Shown: positions 1 to 7,533 of the stretch, one piece after another | How the letters are laid out: each line of letters begins with the position of its first letter | Position numbering within the stretch: position 1 is the stretch's first letter | DNA from: Thermoanaerobaculia bacterium | GTDB lineage: Bacteria; Acidobacteriota; Thermoanaerobaculia; Multivoradales; JAGPDF01 | Length of the DNA: 45,666 bases | Direction of reading: 5' to 3' | Assembly: GCA_018057705.1 (NCBI GenBank) | Contig: JAGPDF010000034.1 | Coordinates: 1-45,666, forward strand | Translations under genes and position numbers: made by a program | The notes under the pieces: model-generated | Database searches by the model: none | The model's input: the letters and a program-made list of their open reading frames with translations, nothing else | What the model was told of the DNA's origin: nothing

Positions 1-4
1 GAAA

Positions 5-71
5 TGGTGGAGCGGAAGGGATTCGAACCCTCGACCCCCGCGATGCGAAGGTGGTGCTCTCCCAGCTGAAG
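5..71 (-). pseudogene. Degenerate tRNA-Ala(CGC)-like remnant
   Basis: Read on the minus strand, the segment ends in CCA (5-7), with a discriminator A, the acceptor 3' strand (9-15), a fully paired T arm with a TTCGAAT loop (16-32), and an anticodon loop TTCGCAT (43-49; anticodon CGC). The 5' half does not fit. The anticodon stem is CCACC against CGCGG, with two mismatches. The D stem is weak. No upstream sequence pairs with the acceptor 3' strand CCGCTCC. It is therefore a 3' tRNA portion joined near the anticodon loop to other sequence. That is what an integration site or a recombined tRNA looks like. It lies 36 bases from the toxin stop codon. A functional tRNA is unlikely. Confidence 0.6.
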
Positions 72-107
72 AGCCACTCTGATGCGCCGTGGGCCTGCGG
101 GCGGCGG

Positions 108-1043
108 TCAGGCGCTCGGTTCCGCGGCGGGCGGCCACGGTCCGCCTGGCGGCCAGGTTCCTTCGCGCCGGGTGGCCTCGCGCACGTCGCCGAGCACCGG
201 GGACAGGAACGCGGAAAGCGCTTGCGCGAACTCGACTCCTGGATCGGTGGCCAGGGTGAGTCCCGCGCGTCGGGCAAAGGCCCTAACCTGGACAGGACGC
301 GAGGGATTCTCCCAGTAGGCCGCCGTCAGTCCTAGCGGCTCCTCTTCCGGAATCGGCGTGTGCCGTCTATCGAACGTCCTGCGAATAGCCTCGGTGAGGG
401 TCGCCCGATCGAATTCGAAGTGGCTCGCCAGATGGTGCAGATCGAAGAAGTCCTTGATGCGGCTGTTGCGGTCGCCGAGGACGACCATGGCCTCGAGCTT
501 CTCTGCAACGACGGCCTCGCGCGGGTAGGCCAGAATCCGGGGTGGGGGAAAGTCGAGCAGGGCCGGATACAGAAACGACCGGGCCGCAGGCCAAACCGAG
601 TCACCGAGTCCCATGTCGATCTGCAGGGTCAGCCGCGCGGTGCCGCAATGTGCCATGAGGGTCACTCTCGTGCCGGCGTACTCGTCCTCGGCGCGGATCG
701 GCTCGATCCGAATGGCGCCAGCGTCGAAGACGATGCCGTCCGGTTCCGCCGCAACCCCGCAGATCGCCTCCACGTCGCGGCGGATGGCCGCCTGCGAGCC
801 ATCGCCCTGGCGCAGGAGATCGAGATCCCGCGTAGCTCGGTAGGGCTGATCCGACCAGAGGCGAAGGAGCATGGCGCCCTTGAGCACGAAGCGCTCGCGA
901 GCTTCGGACTTTCCAAGTCGGTAGAGGAAACGCTCGAAACAGAAGCTCGTGAGGAGCGTCTGATAGACGTCGCCGCTCTCTCGCGCCCGATGGAGCAGGC
1001 GCGCGGCGACGGAGGCCGGGAGGTTGCTCCTGCCCCCGCTCAT
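108..1043 (-). CDS. AbiEii/AbiGii-family nucleotidyltransferase toxin
   Basis: This 311-residue protein has the layout of AbiEii toxins of type IV AbiE toxin-antitoxin systems, which belong to the DNA polymerase beta-like nucleotidyltransferase superfamily. Visible motifs are LKGA (residues 54-57), the metal-binding RDLDLL with Asp73 and Asp75, a third acidic site QIDMG (Asp143), and the C-terminal signature E181-K182 followed by KDFFDL (197-202). All look intact, so the toxin is probably active. Its ATG overlaps the antitoxin stop codon as ATGA, which implies translational coupling. AbiE toxins of this family modify tRNA or other nucleic-acid targets and stop growth. The substrate here cannot be read from sequence. 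The last 20 residues are Pro/Gly/Trp-rich and lie outside the family core. Confidence 0.9.
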   Translation of the reverse strand: MSGGRSNLPASVAARLLHRARESGDVYQTLLTSFCFERFLYRLGKSEARERFVLKGAMLLRLWSDQPYRATRDLDLLRQGDGSQAAIRRDVEAICGVAAEPDGIVFDAGAIRIEPIRAEDEYAGTRVTLMAHCGTARLTLQIDMGLGDSVWPAARSFLYPALLDFPPPRILAYPREAVVAEKLEAMVVLGDRNSRIKDFFDLHHLASHFEFDRATLTEAIRRTFDRRHTPIPEEEPLGLTAAYWENPSRPVQVRAFARRAGLTLATDPGVEFAQALSAFLSPVLGDVREATRREGTWPPGGPWPPAAEPSA

Positions 1044-1645
1044 GCGATCGCGTCCATGTAGGGTTGCATGACACGCGACACCCGGCAGATCTTCGCGTAG
1101 CGTGCGAGCTCGGCCGCGCGGCCCCGGTGCAGCCGGCCGAAATCGCGCAGCGCCTCGACAGCGACATCCACACCGACCTTGTTGCGGTACTTGAAGCAGT
1201 CGGCGACTGTCTTGGCAGCCGAGTAGACGCGAACCTTGACGCCCTCCAGCCGATGGGTCTCGATGCCCTCGGTGAGCGCCGGACCCGAGAAGCGCGCGAC
1301 CCGCAGGCGCGGGTAGTCGAGTTTCGGCCGGCGCGCCTTTTCGGGCAGCGCGATCCAGATCTCAGCCGGGGCCTGCGTCGTCAGCTCATGGAAGCGCAGC
1401 GCCGTGAGCAGGCAGAAGATCCCACCCGGCACGCGCTTGGCGACGTGGGCGAGGGTGTGTTCGGCGGTGATGGGGTGATTTCCGGCAACGTAGATCCCGC
1501 GTGCTTGGCGCTCGACCAGACCCTTGCGTACGAGGCGGTAGAGCTGACCGCGGGGGATGCCGTGCGACTCGAGCTCCGAGGCACGCACGATACCGAGTCG
1601 CCGGATCACCCGCATAGCCTGAGTCTCGATCGGAGTGGCCGTCAT
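1040..1645 (-). CDS. AbiEi-family antitoxin / transcriptional regulator
   Basis: This 201-residue protein starts with a winged helix-turn-helix (about residues 10-52: IVRASELESHGI, then QLYRLVRKGLVERQARGIY). Its C-terminal part is typical of AbiEi antitoxins (AAKTVADCFKYR). AbiEi proteins repress their own promoter through the N-terminal domain and counter the toxin through the C-terminal domain. The gene precedes the toxin and overlaps it by 4 bases, which is the canonical order. The region just upstream (1646-1685) is clearly more AT-rich than its neighbours and holds two TTGTAT direct copies, a plausible self-binding site. The assignment is strengthened by the adjacent, well-conserved AbiEii partner. 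Confidence 0.88.
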   Translation of the reverse strand: MTATPIETQAMRVIRRLGIVRASELESHGIPRGQLYRLVRKGLVERQARGIYVAGNHPITAEHTLAHVAKRVPGGIFCLLTALRFHELTTQAPAEIWIALPEKARRPKLDYPRLRVARFSGPALTEGIETHRLEGVKVRVYSAAKTVADCFKYRNKVGVDVAVEALRDFGRLHRGRAAELARYAKICRVSRVMQPYMDAIA

Positions 1646-1652
1646 CGACTGG

Positions 1653-1682
1653 ATGATACAAAACGTCGACCATTACATACAA
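1653..1682 (-). promoter_or_regulatory. Putative abiE operon promoter/operator
   Basis: On the minus strand there is TTGTAT (1677-1682), an 18-base spacer and TATCAT (1653-1658), followed 7 bases later by the antitoxin ATG. TTGTAT occurs twice (again at 1656-1661), which could form direct operator half-sites for the AbiEi winged helix. There is no Shine-Dalgarno sequence between the -10 and the start, so the transcript may be leaderless. This is inferred from consensus matching only. Confidence 0.4.
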
Positions 1683-1844
1683 GACCCGACGAATTGTAGC
1701 ACCAGTGTCGCAGAGCAGGCCTTTGCAGCAGAGTGAGATCGATGGTGGGGCACCTCTGAGACTTCGAACACCCCCCGCGGGTCGTCGGTGACGCCTTCGA
1801 CCATCCGCCGGGGCGGATCGGGCGTACGCTAGACAGAGAGAGAC

Positions 1845-2792
1845 ATGAGCGAACGCATCCTCATCGCCGGCGGAACAGGACTCATCGGACGCGCGCTCGC
1901 GGCTCGTCTCGCCGCTTCCGGCAGGGAGGTCGTGCTGCTGTCGCGCTCGGCGTCCGCGAAGGCAGGTGAGCGCGAGCTGCCTCCCGGTTGCCGGCTCGCG
2001 GCCTGGGACGGTCGCACGGCGAAGGGCTGGGGTGAGCTCGCTTCCGGCGCCGAGGCGATCGTCAATCTGGCCGGGGAGTCGATCGCGGGCGGGCGCTGGA
2101 GCGCGGGGCGCAAGGCGCGCATCGTGGATAGCCGGCTGCAGAGCACGGCCGCCGTCGTGGAGGCGATCGCGCAGGCGAAGCGGCCACCGCGGGTCCTGCT
2201 GCAGGGATCGGCGGTCGGTTTTTACGGCGACCGGGCCGACGAGCTCCTGCCCGAGGAGGCGGACGCGGGCGGTGGCTTCCTCGGCGAGACCGCCCGGGCC
2301 TGGGAGGCTGCGAGCGCCCCGGCGGAGAGCTTCGGCGTGCGCCGCGTGCTGGCGCGGACGGGGGTCGTCCTGGCGCGCGAGGGCGGTGCCTTCCCCAAGA
2401 TGGCGCTGCCGTTCCGGCTCGGCGCCGGCGCCATTCTGGGATCGGGGAAGCAGTGGATGCCCTGGATCCATCTCGCCGACGAGATTGCGGCCCTCGAGTT
2501 CCTGATCGGGAACGAAGCGGCCCACGGCGCGGTCAATCTCGCCGCGCCGGCGCCGGAGACGCAGGCCGCCTTCTCGCGCCAGCTGGCGCGGGCGCTCCAC
2601 CGGCCGCTCCTTGTCCGGGCGCCCGCCTGGACAATGCGTGCCGCGCTCGGCGAGATGGCCGACCTGGTGCTCGCCAGTCAGCGGGTGGTGCCGCAGCGGC
2701 TCCTCGACCTCGGTTTCCGGTTCCGCTATCCGGCCCTCGCAGCGGCGCTCGGCGATCTCTGCCGCCGGGATGAAGGCGAGGCGACGCGATGA
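1845..2792 (+). CDS. TIGR01777-family NAD(P)-binding epimerase (YfcH-like)
   Basis: This 315-residue extended short-chain dehydrogenase/epimerase has a dinucleotide-binding glycine motif GGTGLIG at residues 9-15, a Rossmann fold, and the TIGR01777 hallmarks NLAGESIAGGRW and GSAVGFYGDR. The C-terminus (roughly residues 245-305, with SQRVVPQRLLDLGF) matches the DUF1731 tail of this family. The family resembles sugar-nucleotide epimerases and the plant cell-division protein SulA/GC1, but its physiological substrate is unknown. A GAGAG-type ribosome site lies just before the ATG. The stop overlaps the next start as ATGA, so it is co-transcribed with the DUF1295 membrane protein. Confidence 0.9.
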   Translation: MSERILIAGGTGLIGRALAARLAASGREVVLLSRSASAKAGERELPPGCRLAAWDGRTAKGWGELASGAEAIVNLAGESIAGGRWSAGRKARIVDSRLQSTAAVVEAIAQAKRPPRVLLQGSAVGFYGDRADELLPEEADAGGGFLGETARAWEAASAPAESFGVRRVLARTGVVLAREGGAFPKMALPFRLGAGAILGSGKQWMPWIHLADEIAALEFLIGNEAAHGAVNLAAPAPETQAAFSRQLARALHRPLLVRAPAWTMRAALGEMADLVLASQRVVPQRLLDLGFRFRYPALAAALGDLCRRDEGEATR

Positions 2793-3607
2793 GCTTCTGG
2801 GTCGTGCTCGGGCACGCCGCACCGGTTCTCGCCATCTACCTCACCCTCGGCTGGCTGGTGAGCGTGCGGCTTCGCGACGCGAGCATCGTCGACGTGATGT
2901 GGGGACCGGGCTTCGCTCTCGTGGCGGCGGTGGGCGCCTGGGGTGGAGCGGGCGATCCGGCCCGCAAGCTTCTCGTGCTGGCGATGGTGAGCGTCTGGAG
3001 TCTGCGGCTCGCCATCCACATCTTCCTGCGCAATCTCGGTAAGGGCGAGGACTACCGCTATCGGGCGATGCGAAAGAATCAGGGTCCGCACTTCGCCTGG
3101 CTCTCGCTGTTCACGGTCTTCGGCCTGCAGGGGGCGCTGCTGCTACTCGTCGCCATGCCGCTGGTCGCCGCGGCGAGCGTCGCCGGGCGCTCCGCCGGTG
3201 CGGGATTCGCAGGCGCAGGGCTCGGCCCCTTCGACTTCGCCGGCCTCGCGCTCTTCCTCGTCGGCTTCCTCTTCGAGGCGGTCGGCGACGCGCAGCTCGC
3301 GAACTTCAGGGCGAATCCGGCGAACCGCGGCAAGGTCTGCGATGTCGGTCTGTGGCGCTACAGCCGGCACCCGAACTACTTCGGCGACGCGACGCTCTGG
3401 TGGGGCTTCTATCTCGTGGCTTGCGGCGTGCCGGGAGGCGCGTGGACGATCGCCAGTCCGCTCGTGATGACCGTGCTGCTGCTCAAGGTCTCCGGCGTGG
3501 CGCTTCTCGAGCGCGGCCTCAGCTCGACCAAGCCCGGCTACGCCGCCTACATCGCCCGCACCAGCGCCTTCCTCCCCTGGTTTCCCAAGCGCCTGCGTTC
3601 GAGCTGA
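2789..3607 (+). CDS. DUF1295 membrane protein (steroid 5-alpha-reductase-like)
   Basis: This 272-residue polytopic membrane protein has hydrophobic segments near residues 5-25, 38-55, 60-80, 108-130, 150-168, 200-222 and 228-245. The C-terminal signature YSRHPNYFGD followed by WWGFYL is diagnostic of DUF1295, related to steroid 5-alpha reductases and isoprenylcysteine carboxyl methyltransferases. Members are predicted NADPH-dependent lipid or steroid reductases, but the substrate is not established. It overlaps the upstream epimerase by 4 bases, suggesting a shared lipid or envelope task. That link is inference. Confidence 0.9.
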   Translation: MSFWVVLGHAAPVLAIYLTLGWLVSVRLRDASIVDVMWGPGFALVAAVGAWGGAGDPARKLLVLAMVSVWSLRLAIHIFLRNLGKGEDYRYRAMRKNQGPHFAWLSLFTVFGLQGALLLLVAMPLVAAASVAGRSAGAGFAGAGLGPFDFAGLALFLVGFLFEAVGDAQLANFRANPANRGKVCDVGLWRYSRHPNYFGDATLWWGFYLVACGVPGGAWTIASPLVMTVLLLKVSGVALLERGLSSTKPGYAAYIARTSAFLPWFPKRLRSS

Positions 3608-3637
3608 CCTGTCGGCAGGGCGCCGAAGAGAGGACCG

Positions 3638-4831
3638 CTAGACGAGAAACTGCGCCCGCAGCTCGGCGGCGACCTCTTCGCAGATCTCGGGGCGGGTGTA
3701 GACCCGGTAGCGGTCGATCCGGGTCAGATGGCGGATGAAGTGGCTGGCACTCTCCATCGACTCGAGGTGGCCGTCGCGATAGCGGACCCAGACGGGGCTG
3801 CCGCCCAGGCGATGGGGATCCTTGGCGGAACGGGCGACGAGAATCTCACCCGGACCGTAGTGCGCCCGGAGCGCGGGGAGGAGAGATTCGAACGCCTCGC
3901 TCTCGGCCTCCGAAAGGTGCTCGCGGGTCTCGAAGGCGAGCGGGAAGTGGCGGCGATGGACCACCGCCTGGGCGTGCTGGTTGTCCGAGGCCCGCATCGC
4001 CTCGAGCGTCGAGAGGTCGTCCTGGCGCAGAAAGTGCTCCGGATCGGCCGGCCACTGGCGGTTCGCGGCCCGCATCCATTCAGAGAGGTGCTGCTCGAGC
4101 GCCTTGCCGGTGACGTTGAAGTAGACCTGCGTGAACATGTAATAACGCGCCAGGACGAGCGCCTCGATGGCATGCACGCCGCCCTCTTCGACGCCGACGC
4201 CGAGCGCGCCGGTCTCGGGGTCCGAGACGACGGCCAGCGTGTCGAGCAGGCGGTCGAGGTCGTAGACGCCGTAGCGCACGCCGCAGTAGAGGCTGTCGCG
4301 CAGCAGGTAGTCCATCTTGTCCACGTCGAGCTCGCCCGAGATGATCTGCGCCAGGAATCGTCTCTCGGGCGGCACTTTGCCGCCGAGAAGCGCCGCGACA
4401 TCGGCCGGCGCGATGCCGTCGCCGAGGCGATCGAACAGCGCCTGAATCTCGTCGGAGGCGAGGAGGCGCGCCGTCATCGCCTCGTGGTCGATGCCGCCCT
4501 CGAAGAGCTCCTCGGCCGAATGGCTGAAGGGCGCGTGCCCGGCATCATGGAAGAGCGCTGCGAGCCGCACCAGGCGGCGCGCCCGGCGGCGCTCGTCGGC
4601 GCCCAGCAGGCCCGGGCTCTTCCTGAGCAGGGCGTCGAGCATCCGGCCGGCGAGCGACATGGCGCCGAGCACGTGCGAGAAGCGGCTGTGCTCGGCGCCG
4701 GGATAGACGAGGAAGGTCAATCCCAGTTGATGGATGAAGCGCAGACGCTGGAGCGGACGACTGTCGACCAGCGCTGCTTCGAGCGCATCGGTTTCGATGA
4801 AGCCGTGAATCGGATCGCGAAGGGTGAGCAC
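3638..4831 (-). CDS. HD-domain phosphohydrolase (dNTPase/COG1078-like)
   Basis: This is a 397-residue HD phosphohydrolase related to YdhJ/SAMHD1-type dNTP triphosphohydrolases. It opens with the family's LRDPIHGF segment, followed by metal ligands H53 (FSH) and H95-D96 (LFHDAGHAPFSH). The later KMDYLLRDSLYCGVRYG motif is also typical. I chose the GTG at 4829-4831 because it precedes TLRDPIHGF directly, and GAGG stands just upstream. The open frame continues another 200 codons upstream with no family similarity and across the next gene. It probably hydrolyses nucleotide triphosphates, but the exact substrate is unknown. It is the last gene of a leftward block and converges on the DUF1295 gene 30 bases away. 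Confidence 0.88.
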   Translation of the reverse strand: MLTLRDPIHGFIETDALEAALVDSRPLQRLRFIHQLGLTFLVYPGAEHSRFSHVLGAMSLAGRMLDALLRKSPGLLGADERRRARRLVRLAALFHDAGHAPFSHSAEELFEGGIDHEAMTARLLASDEIQALFDRLGDGIAPADVAALLGGKVPPERRFLAQIISGELDVDKMDYLLRDSLYCGVRYGVYDLDRLLDTLAVVSDPETGALGVGVEEGGVHAIEALVLARYYMFTQVYFNVTGKALEQHLSEWMRAANRQWPADPEHFLRQDDLSTLEAMRASDNQHAQAVVHRRHFPLAFETREHLSEAESEAFESLLPALRAHYGPGEILVARSAKDPHRLGGSPVWVRYRDGHLESMESASHFIRHLTRIDRYRVYTRPEICEEVAAELRAQFLV

Positions 4832-4950
4832 GTTGCGCCTCGGGGAACAATAGCGCAGCGGGCCGTCTGGAGATGGCCGAAAATGGGCGGAGATCGGGCC
4901 CAGGTGCGCGGGAGCGACCTCCCCGAAGCAGGAGCCCGGCGTCCTGCCGG

Positions 4951-5745
4951 TCAGGGTTCGGGCAGGAAGAGGTCGGGGATCGTCGAGCCGGGCTCGATGG
5001 CGGCCGAGAGGTCGGCCGTGCGGTCGAGAAAGAGCGCGGCGAGGAGCACCCCGGCGAGCGCTGCCGGGCGCCGCAGGGAGAGCGGCACGAAGCGCGCCGC
5101 GAGCAGGAGGAAGGTCGCGGCCGCAAGGGTCGCGAGATCGGCGCCGAGCGTCGCGCGCACCGGTGTCGAGAAGCCGAGGAGCGAGAACGGCAGCGCGACG
5201 CCGGCGAGCGGCGTGAGCCAACGTACCGGCCCCGCGGCGGCCTCGCCGGCGGCTAGCGCCAGCGGCAGACGAGAGAGGGCGGCGACCAGGAGGCCGGCGA
5301 GGCCCGCCGCCGGTCCGCGGCCGAGGCGCAGCAGCTCGCCGGCGACGCTCGCTGCCGCGAGGAGCAGCAGCGCCAGGCCGGCGGCAATACGCCAGCCGGC
5401 CGGCTCGAGCCTGCGGTGGCCGGCGAGCAGCAGAAGATCGCACAGGGCGACGGCGACCGCGGAGAAGCCGACAGCGAGCGCCGGGATCGTGGCGGGCGGC
5501 CAGGAGAGTCCCCAGGTGAGCGCTGCGTCGATCCGTGCGCCCACGGTGAAGAGCGCCGCGAGGGCGGCGGCGAGGAGGAGTGGAGTCGCGACCAGCGCCC
5601 AGATCCGTTTGCTGTCGCCGACGCCCCGCGAAAGATCGCCCGGGAGGCTCCCGGAGGGGTCGTCGTCGGGTTTGGCGAGATGCCAGGGGACCACGACGTG
5701 CAGTCCCAGGACCAGCAACTGGAAGGCGAGCGCTAGCGCGGTCAT
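4951..5745 (-). CDS. Hypothetical polytopic membrane protein
   Basis: I do not recognise this 264-residue protein. It is dominated by Leu/Ala-rich hydrophobic stretches, about seven to eight likely membrane helices (near residues 3-20, 48-68, 85-108, 118-138, 145-165, 178-194, 203-222 and 228-244). A short charged loop (KPDDDPSG) lies after the first helix. No catalytic or binding motif is visible. Its ATG overlaps the folK stop as ATGA, so translation is coupled to folK, and the HD phosphohydrolase follows 119 bases downstream. The very high Ala/Leu content makes distant homology hard to judge. The overlap and consistent reading frame support it being real. Confidence 0.7.
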   Translation of the reverse strand: MTALALAFQLLVLGLHVVVPWHLAKPDDDPSGSLPGDLSRGVGDSKRIWALVATPLLLAAALAALFTVGARIDAALTWGLSWPPATIPALAVGFSAVAVALCDLLLLAGHRRLEPAGWRIAAGLALLLLAAASVAGELLRLGRGPAAGLAGLLVAALSRLPLALAAGEAAAGPVRWLTPLAGVALPFSLLGFSTPVRATLGADLATLAAATFLLLAARFVPLSLRRPAALAGVLLAALFLDRTADLSAAIEPGSTIPDLFLPEP

Positions 5746-6281
5746 CGGACGGAGCGATCGCTCTGCGACGCGACCTTCACGCAGCGCAGCGGCTCAGCAA
5801 GGCGCTCCACCCAGGGAGAGTCGGGAAGCCGGCCGAGCAGCTCGCACGCGGTCGCGCCGTCGGGAGGAAGCGGCCAATCGGGGGCGAGGTCGCAAAGCGG
5901 CGCCAGCACGAAGCGCCGCAGGCGCAGGCGGGGATGGGGAAGGAGCGGTGCCTCCCCGGAACGTTGCTCGTCGCCCAGCACGAGCAGGTCGATGTCGAGC
6001 GTTCGCGGCCCTTCGGGCAACTCGCCGGCGTTGCGCTCGCGGCCGAAATCGGCCTCGACCCGCTGGGTGAGCTCCAGGAGCTCACCGGCGGCGAGCCTCG
6101 TCGAACCGAGAACCACCGTGTTGAGGAACGGCGGCTGCGAGATTGCCGAGACCGGCTCCGTCCGATAGAGCGGCGCGACGTCGAGCGGTCCGAGCGTCGC
6201 TTCGAGCCGGACGAGCGCCTGTTCGAAGATCCGCCGGGAGTCGCCGAGATTGCTGCCCAGCGCGAGCGCGAACCGGCGCAC
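5742..6281 (-). CDS. folK: 2-amino-4-hydroxy-6-hydroxymethyldihydropteridine pyrophosphokinase
   Basis: FolK (HPPK) transfers pyrophosphate from ATP to 6-hydroxymethyl-7,8-dihydropterin in folate synthesis. The 179-residue product has the N-terminal ALGSNLGD, the YRTEPV segment, PPFLN, the catalytic GPRTLDIDLL with both Asp residues, and the closing LPHPRL...R.FVLAPL. All HPPK landmarks are therefore intact, and the length is near the usual 160-180. I chose the GTG at 6279-6281 because it lies 3 codons before ALGSN and clears the preceding gene. An in-frame start at 6371 would overlap that gene by 41 bases. No folP or folB lies nearby. Confidence 0.9.
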   Translation of the reverse strand: MRRFALALGSNLGDSRRIFEQALVRLEATLGPLDVAPLYRTEPVSAISQPPFLNTVVLGSTRLAAGELLELTQRVEADFGRERNAGELPEGPRTLDIDLLVLGDEQRSGEAPLLPHPRLRLRRFVLAPLCDLAPDWPLPPDGATACELLGRLPDSPWVERLAEPLRCVKVASQSDRSVR

Positions 6282-6330
6282 AGGCTGCGCTGGTGGCGGT
6301 TGCAGCGCTCGCTGCGGTCGCCGCGGCGGG

Positions 6331-6630
6331 CTACTCCTCGTCGTCGTCGAAGTCGACCTCTTCCTCGACAACCCCTTCCGGCGCCTCGATCTCGTCGTCC
6401 GGGATGTCGTCGTCCGGCGTCACGACGAGATCGTCGTCCGCCTCGGGCACGGGCTTGGGCACGTCCTCCCGGCGCTTGCGCTTGGCTGCCGAGGACTCCG
6501 CCGCCAGCTCGGGCCGCTTGGCGTCCTTCTGGTTGGCGGCGCACTTCGGGCAGATGGGCGCGGGGCGCCCCATGTCGTAGAACTTCGCGCCACAGTTGTA
6601 GCACTCGTGTTTGGTACCCAGGTCGGCCAT
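6331..6630 (-). CDS. FYDLN-acid-type zinc-ribbon protein
   Basis: This 99-residue protein has an N-terminal zinc ribbon (C10-x2-C13 and C27-x2-C30, containing the signature CGAKFYDMG). A basic patch (KRKRRED) and a strongly acidic C-terminal tail of Asp/Glu runs, roughly residues 64-99, follow. This matches the TIGR02300 / FYDLN acid family, whose function is unknown. The ribbon suggests contact with nucleic acid or RNA polymerase, and the acidic tail may mimic nucleic acid. Both points are inference. It is the first gene of the leftward block with folK, and a good promoter lies 45 bases upstream. Confidence 0.85.
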   Translation of the reverse strand: MADLGTKHECYNCGAKFYDMGRPAPICPKCAANQKDAKRPELAAESSAAKRKRREDVPKPVPEADDDLVVTPDDDIPDDEIEAPEGVVEEEVDFDDDEE

Positions 6631-6674
6631 GCGTTCTCGAGCTCCTTGGGCCGGGTGACCCCGGCGAGTCCACG

Positions 6675-6703
6675 AACGTAGCAGCGCCCTAGCGGGCTGT
6701 CAA
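6675..6703 (-). promoter_or_regulatory. Sigma70-type promoter for the FYDLN-folK operon
   Basis: On the minus strand a perfect TTGACA (6698-6703) is separated by 17 bases from TACGTT (6675-6680). Transcription would start near 6668, giving a leader of about 38 bases before the ATG at 6630. It is back-to-back with the lolA start, so the two directions share about 100 bases. Confidence 0.6.
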
Positions 6704-6718
6704 CAATCCGGCGCGGGA

Positions 6719-6724
6719 TAGTAT
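6719..6724 (+). promoter_or_regulatory. Putative -10 box for lolA, leaderless geometry
   Basis: TAGTAT stands 6 bases before the lolA ATG. A start point 6-7 bases downstream of the -10 would coincide with the first base of the ATG. No purine-rich ribosome site lies between them. No convincing -35 is visible. Inference from spacing only. Confidence 0.35.
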
Positions 6725-6730
6725 GAACGG

Positions 6731-7519
6731 ATGACGAGAAACCGCTCTGCGCGCCGCGCCACGCTCGCCGCCTGGGGTCTGGCCCTGGCTACGGCAATCG
6801 TGCCCGGACCGGCGCGGGGCGACGAAGCGGGGGTTCCAAACCCCGAAGCTCCGGGCTTGACGCTGGTTCAGCGCTCCGAGGCGCTGGTCGACCGGATCCG
6901 TTTCGAGCAGAAGCGCCTGCGCACCCTCGAGGCCGATTTCGTCCAGAACCGGGTCAGCGAGTTTCTCACCGTGCCGGAGGAGTCCCGGGGGTCGTTCGCC
7001 TATTCGGCCCCCGACCTGGTGCGCTGGGACTACCTCTCTCCCAAACCGGTGTCGCTGGTGATCCGCGAGGACGAGATGGTCACCTGGTTCAAGGACCTCG
7101 GCAAGGCCGAGAAGGTGAAGGTCGGCCGCGCCTCCTCGCAGGTGTTTCGCTATCTGAACGCCAGCGGCTCGCTCGACACCCTGATGAAGTACTTCGCGGT
7201 CACGTTCGCCTTCCCTCCTGCCGTCCAAGGGGCGCCAGGGGCGAGCCCCGGGGCCGGCGAGCCGTACCGCCTCGACCTGGCGCCGCGCTTCGGGCGCATC
7301 CGCAAGCGTCTGGCGGCGATGAGCCTGTGGATCGACCGCAAGCTCTTCCTGCCCGTTCGGGTGCGCTATGTCGAGGCCAACGGCGATACGACCGAGTACC
7401 GCTTCGACCACCTGCGGCTGAACGGAGAGATCCCCGAGGCGCGCTTCGAGCTGGCGATTCCGCGCGAGGTCGAGATCAAGGTCGTCGATCTCGATCGCGG
7501 CAGCGACGCCAAGCCCTGA
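6731..7519 (+). CDS. lolA: Outer-membrane lipoprotein carrier protein LolA
   Basis: LolA is the periplasmic chaperone that takes lipoproteins from the inner-membrane LolCDE complex to the outer membrane. The 262-residue precursor has a basic N-terminus and a hydrophobic signal segment ending near PARG-DEA. Next come the family features LEADFVQNR, SRGSFAYSAPDLVRWDY and a C-terminal half-barrel with LFLPVRVRYVEANGDTTEY and FDHLRLN. A linker near residues 155-175 is longer than in E. coli. The organism encodes many lipoproteins in this window, consistent with a working Lol pathway. It starts a rightward run with tgt, 14 bases apart. Confidence 0.9.
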   Translation: MTRNRSARRATLAAWGLALATAIVPGPARGDEAGVPNPEAPGLTLVQRSEALVDRIRFEQKRLRTLEADFVQNRVSEFLTVPEESRGSFAYSAPDLVRWDYLSPKPVSLVIREDEMVTWFKDLGKAEKVKVGRASSQVFRYLNASGSLDTLMKYFAVTFAFPPAVQGAPGASPGAGEPYRLDLAPRFGRIRKRLAAMSLWIDRKLFLPVRVRYVEANGDTTEYRFDHLRLNGEIPEARFELAIPREVEIKVVDLDRGSDAKP

Positions 7520-7533
7520 GCGGGCGTCTCGGC

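Noticed and set aside
5-71. A functional tRNA-Ala gene
   Set aside because: The acceptor stem cannot form, and the anticodon stem has two mismatches.
3728-6070. 780-codon plus-strand open frame across the HD, membrane and folK genes
   Set aside because: Antisense to three genes with clear motifs or coupling. Composition is Arg/Ala/Gly-rich.
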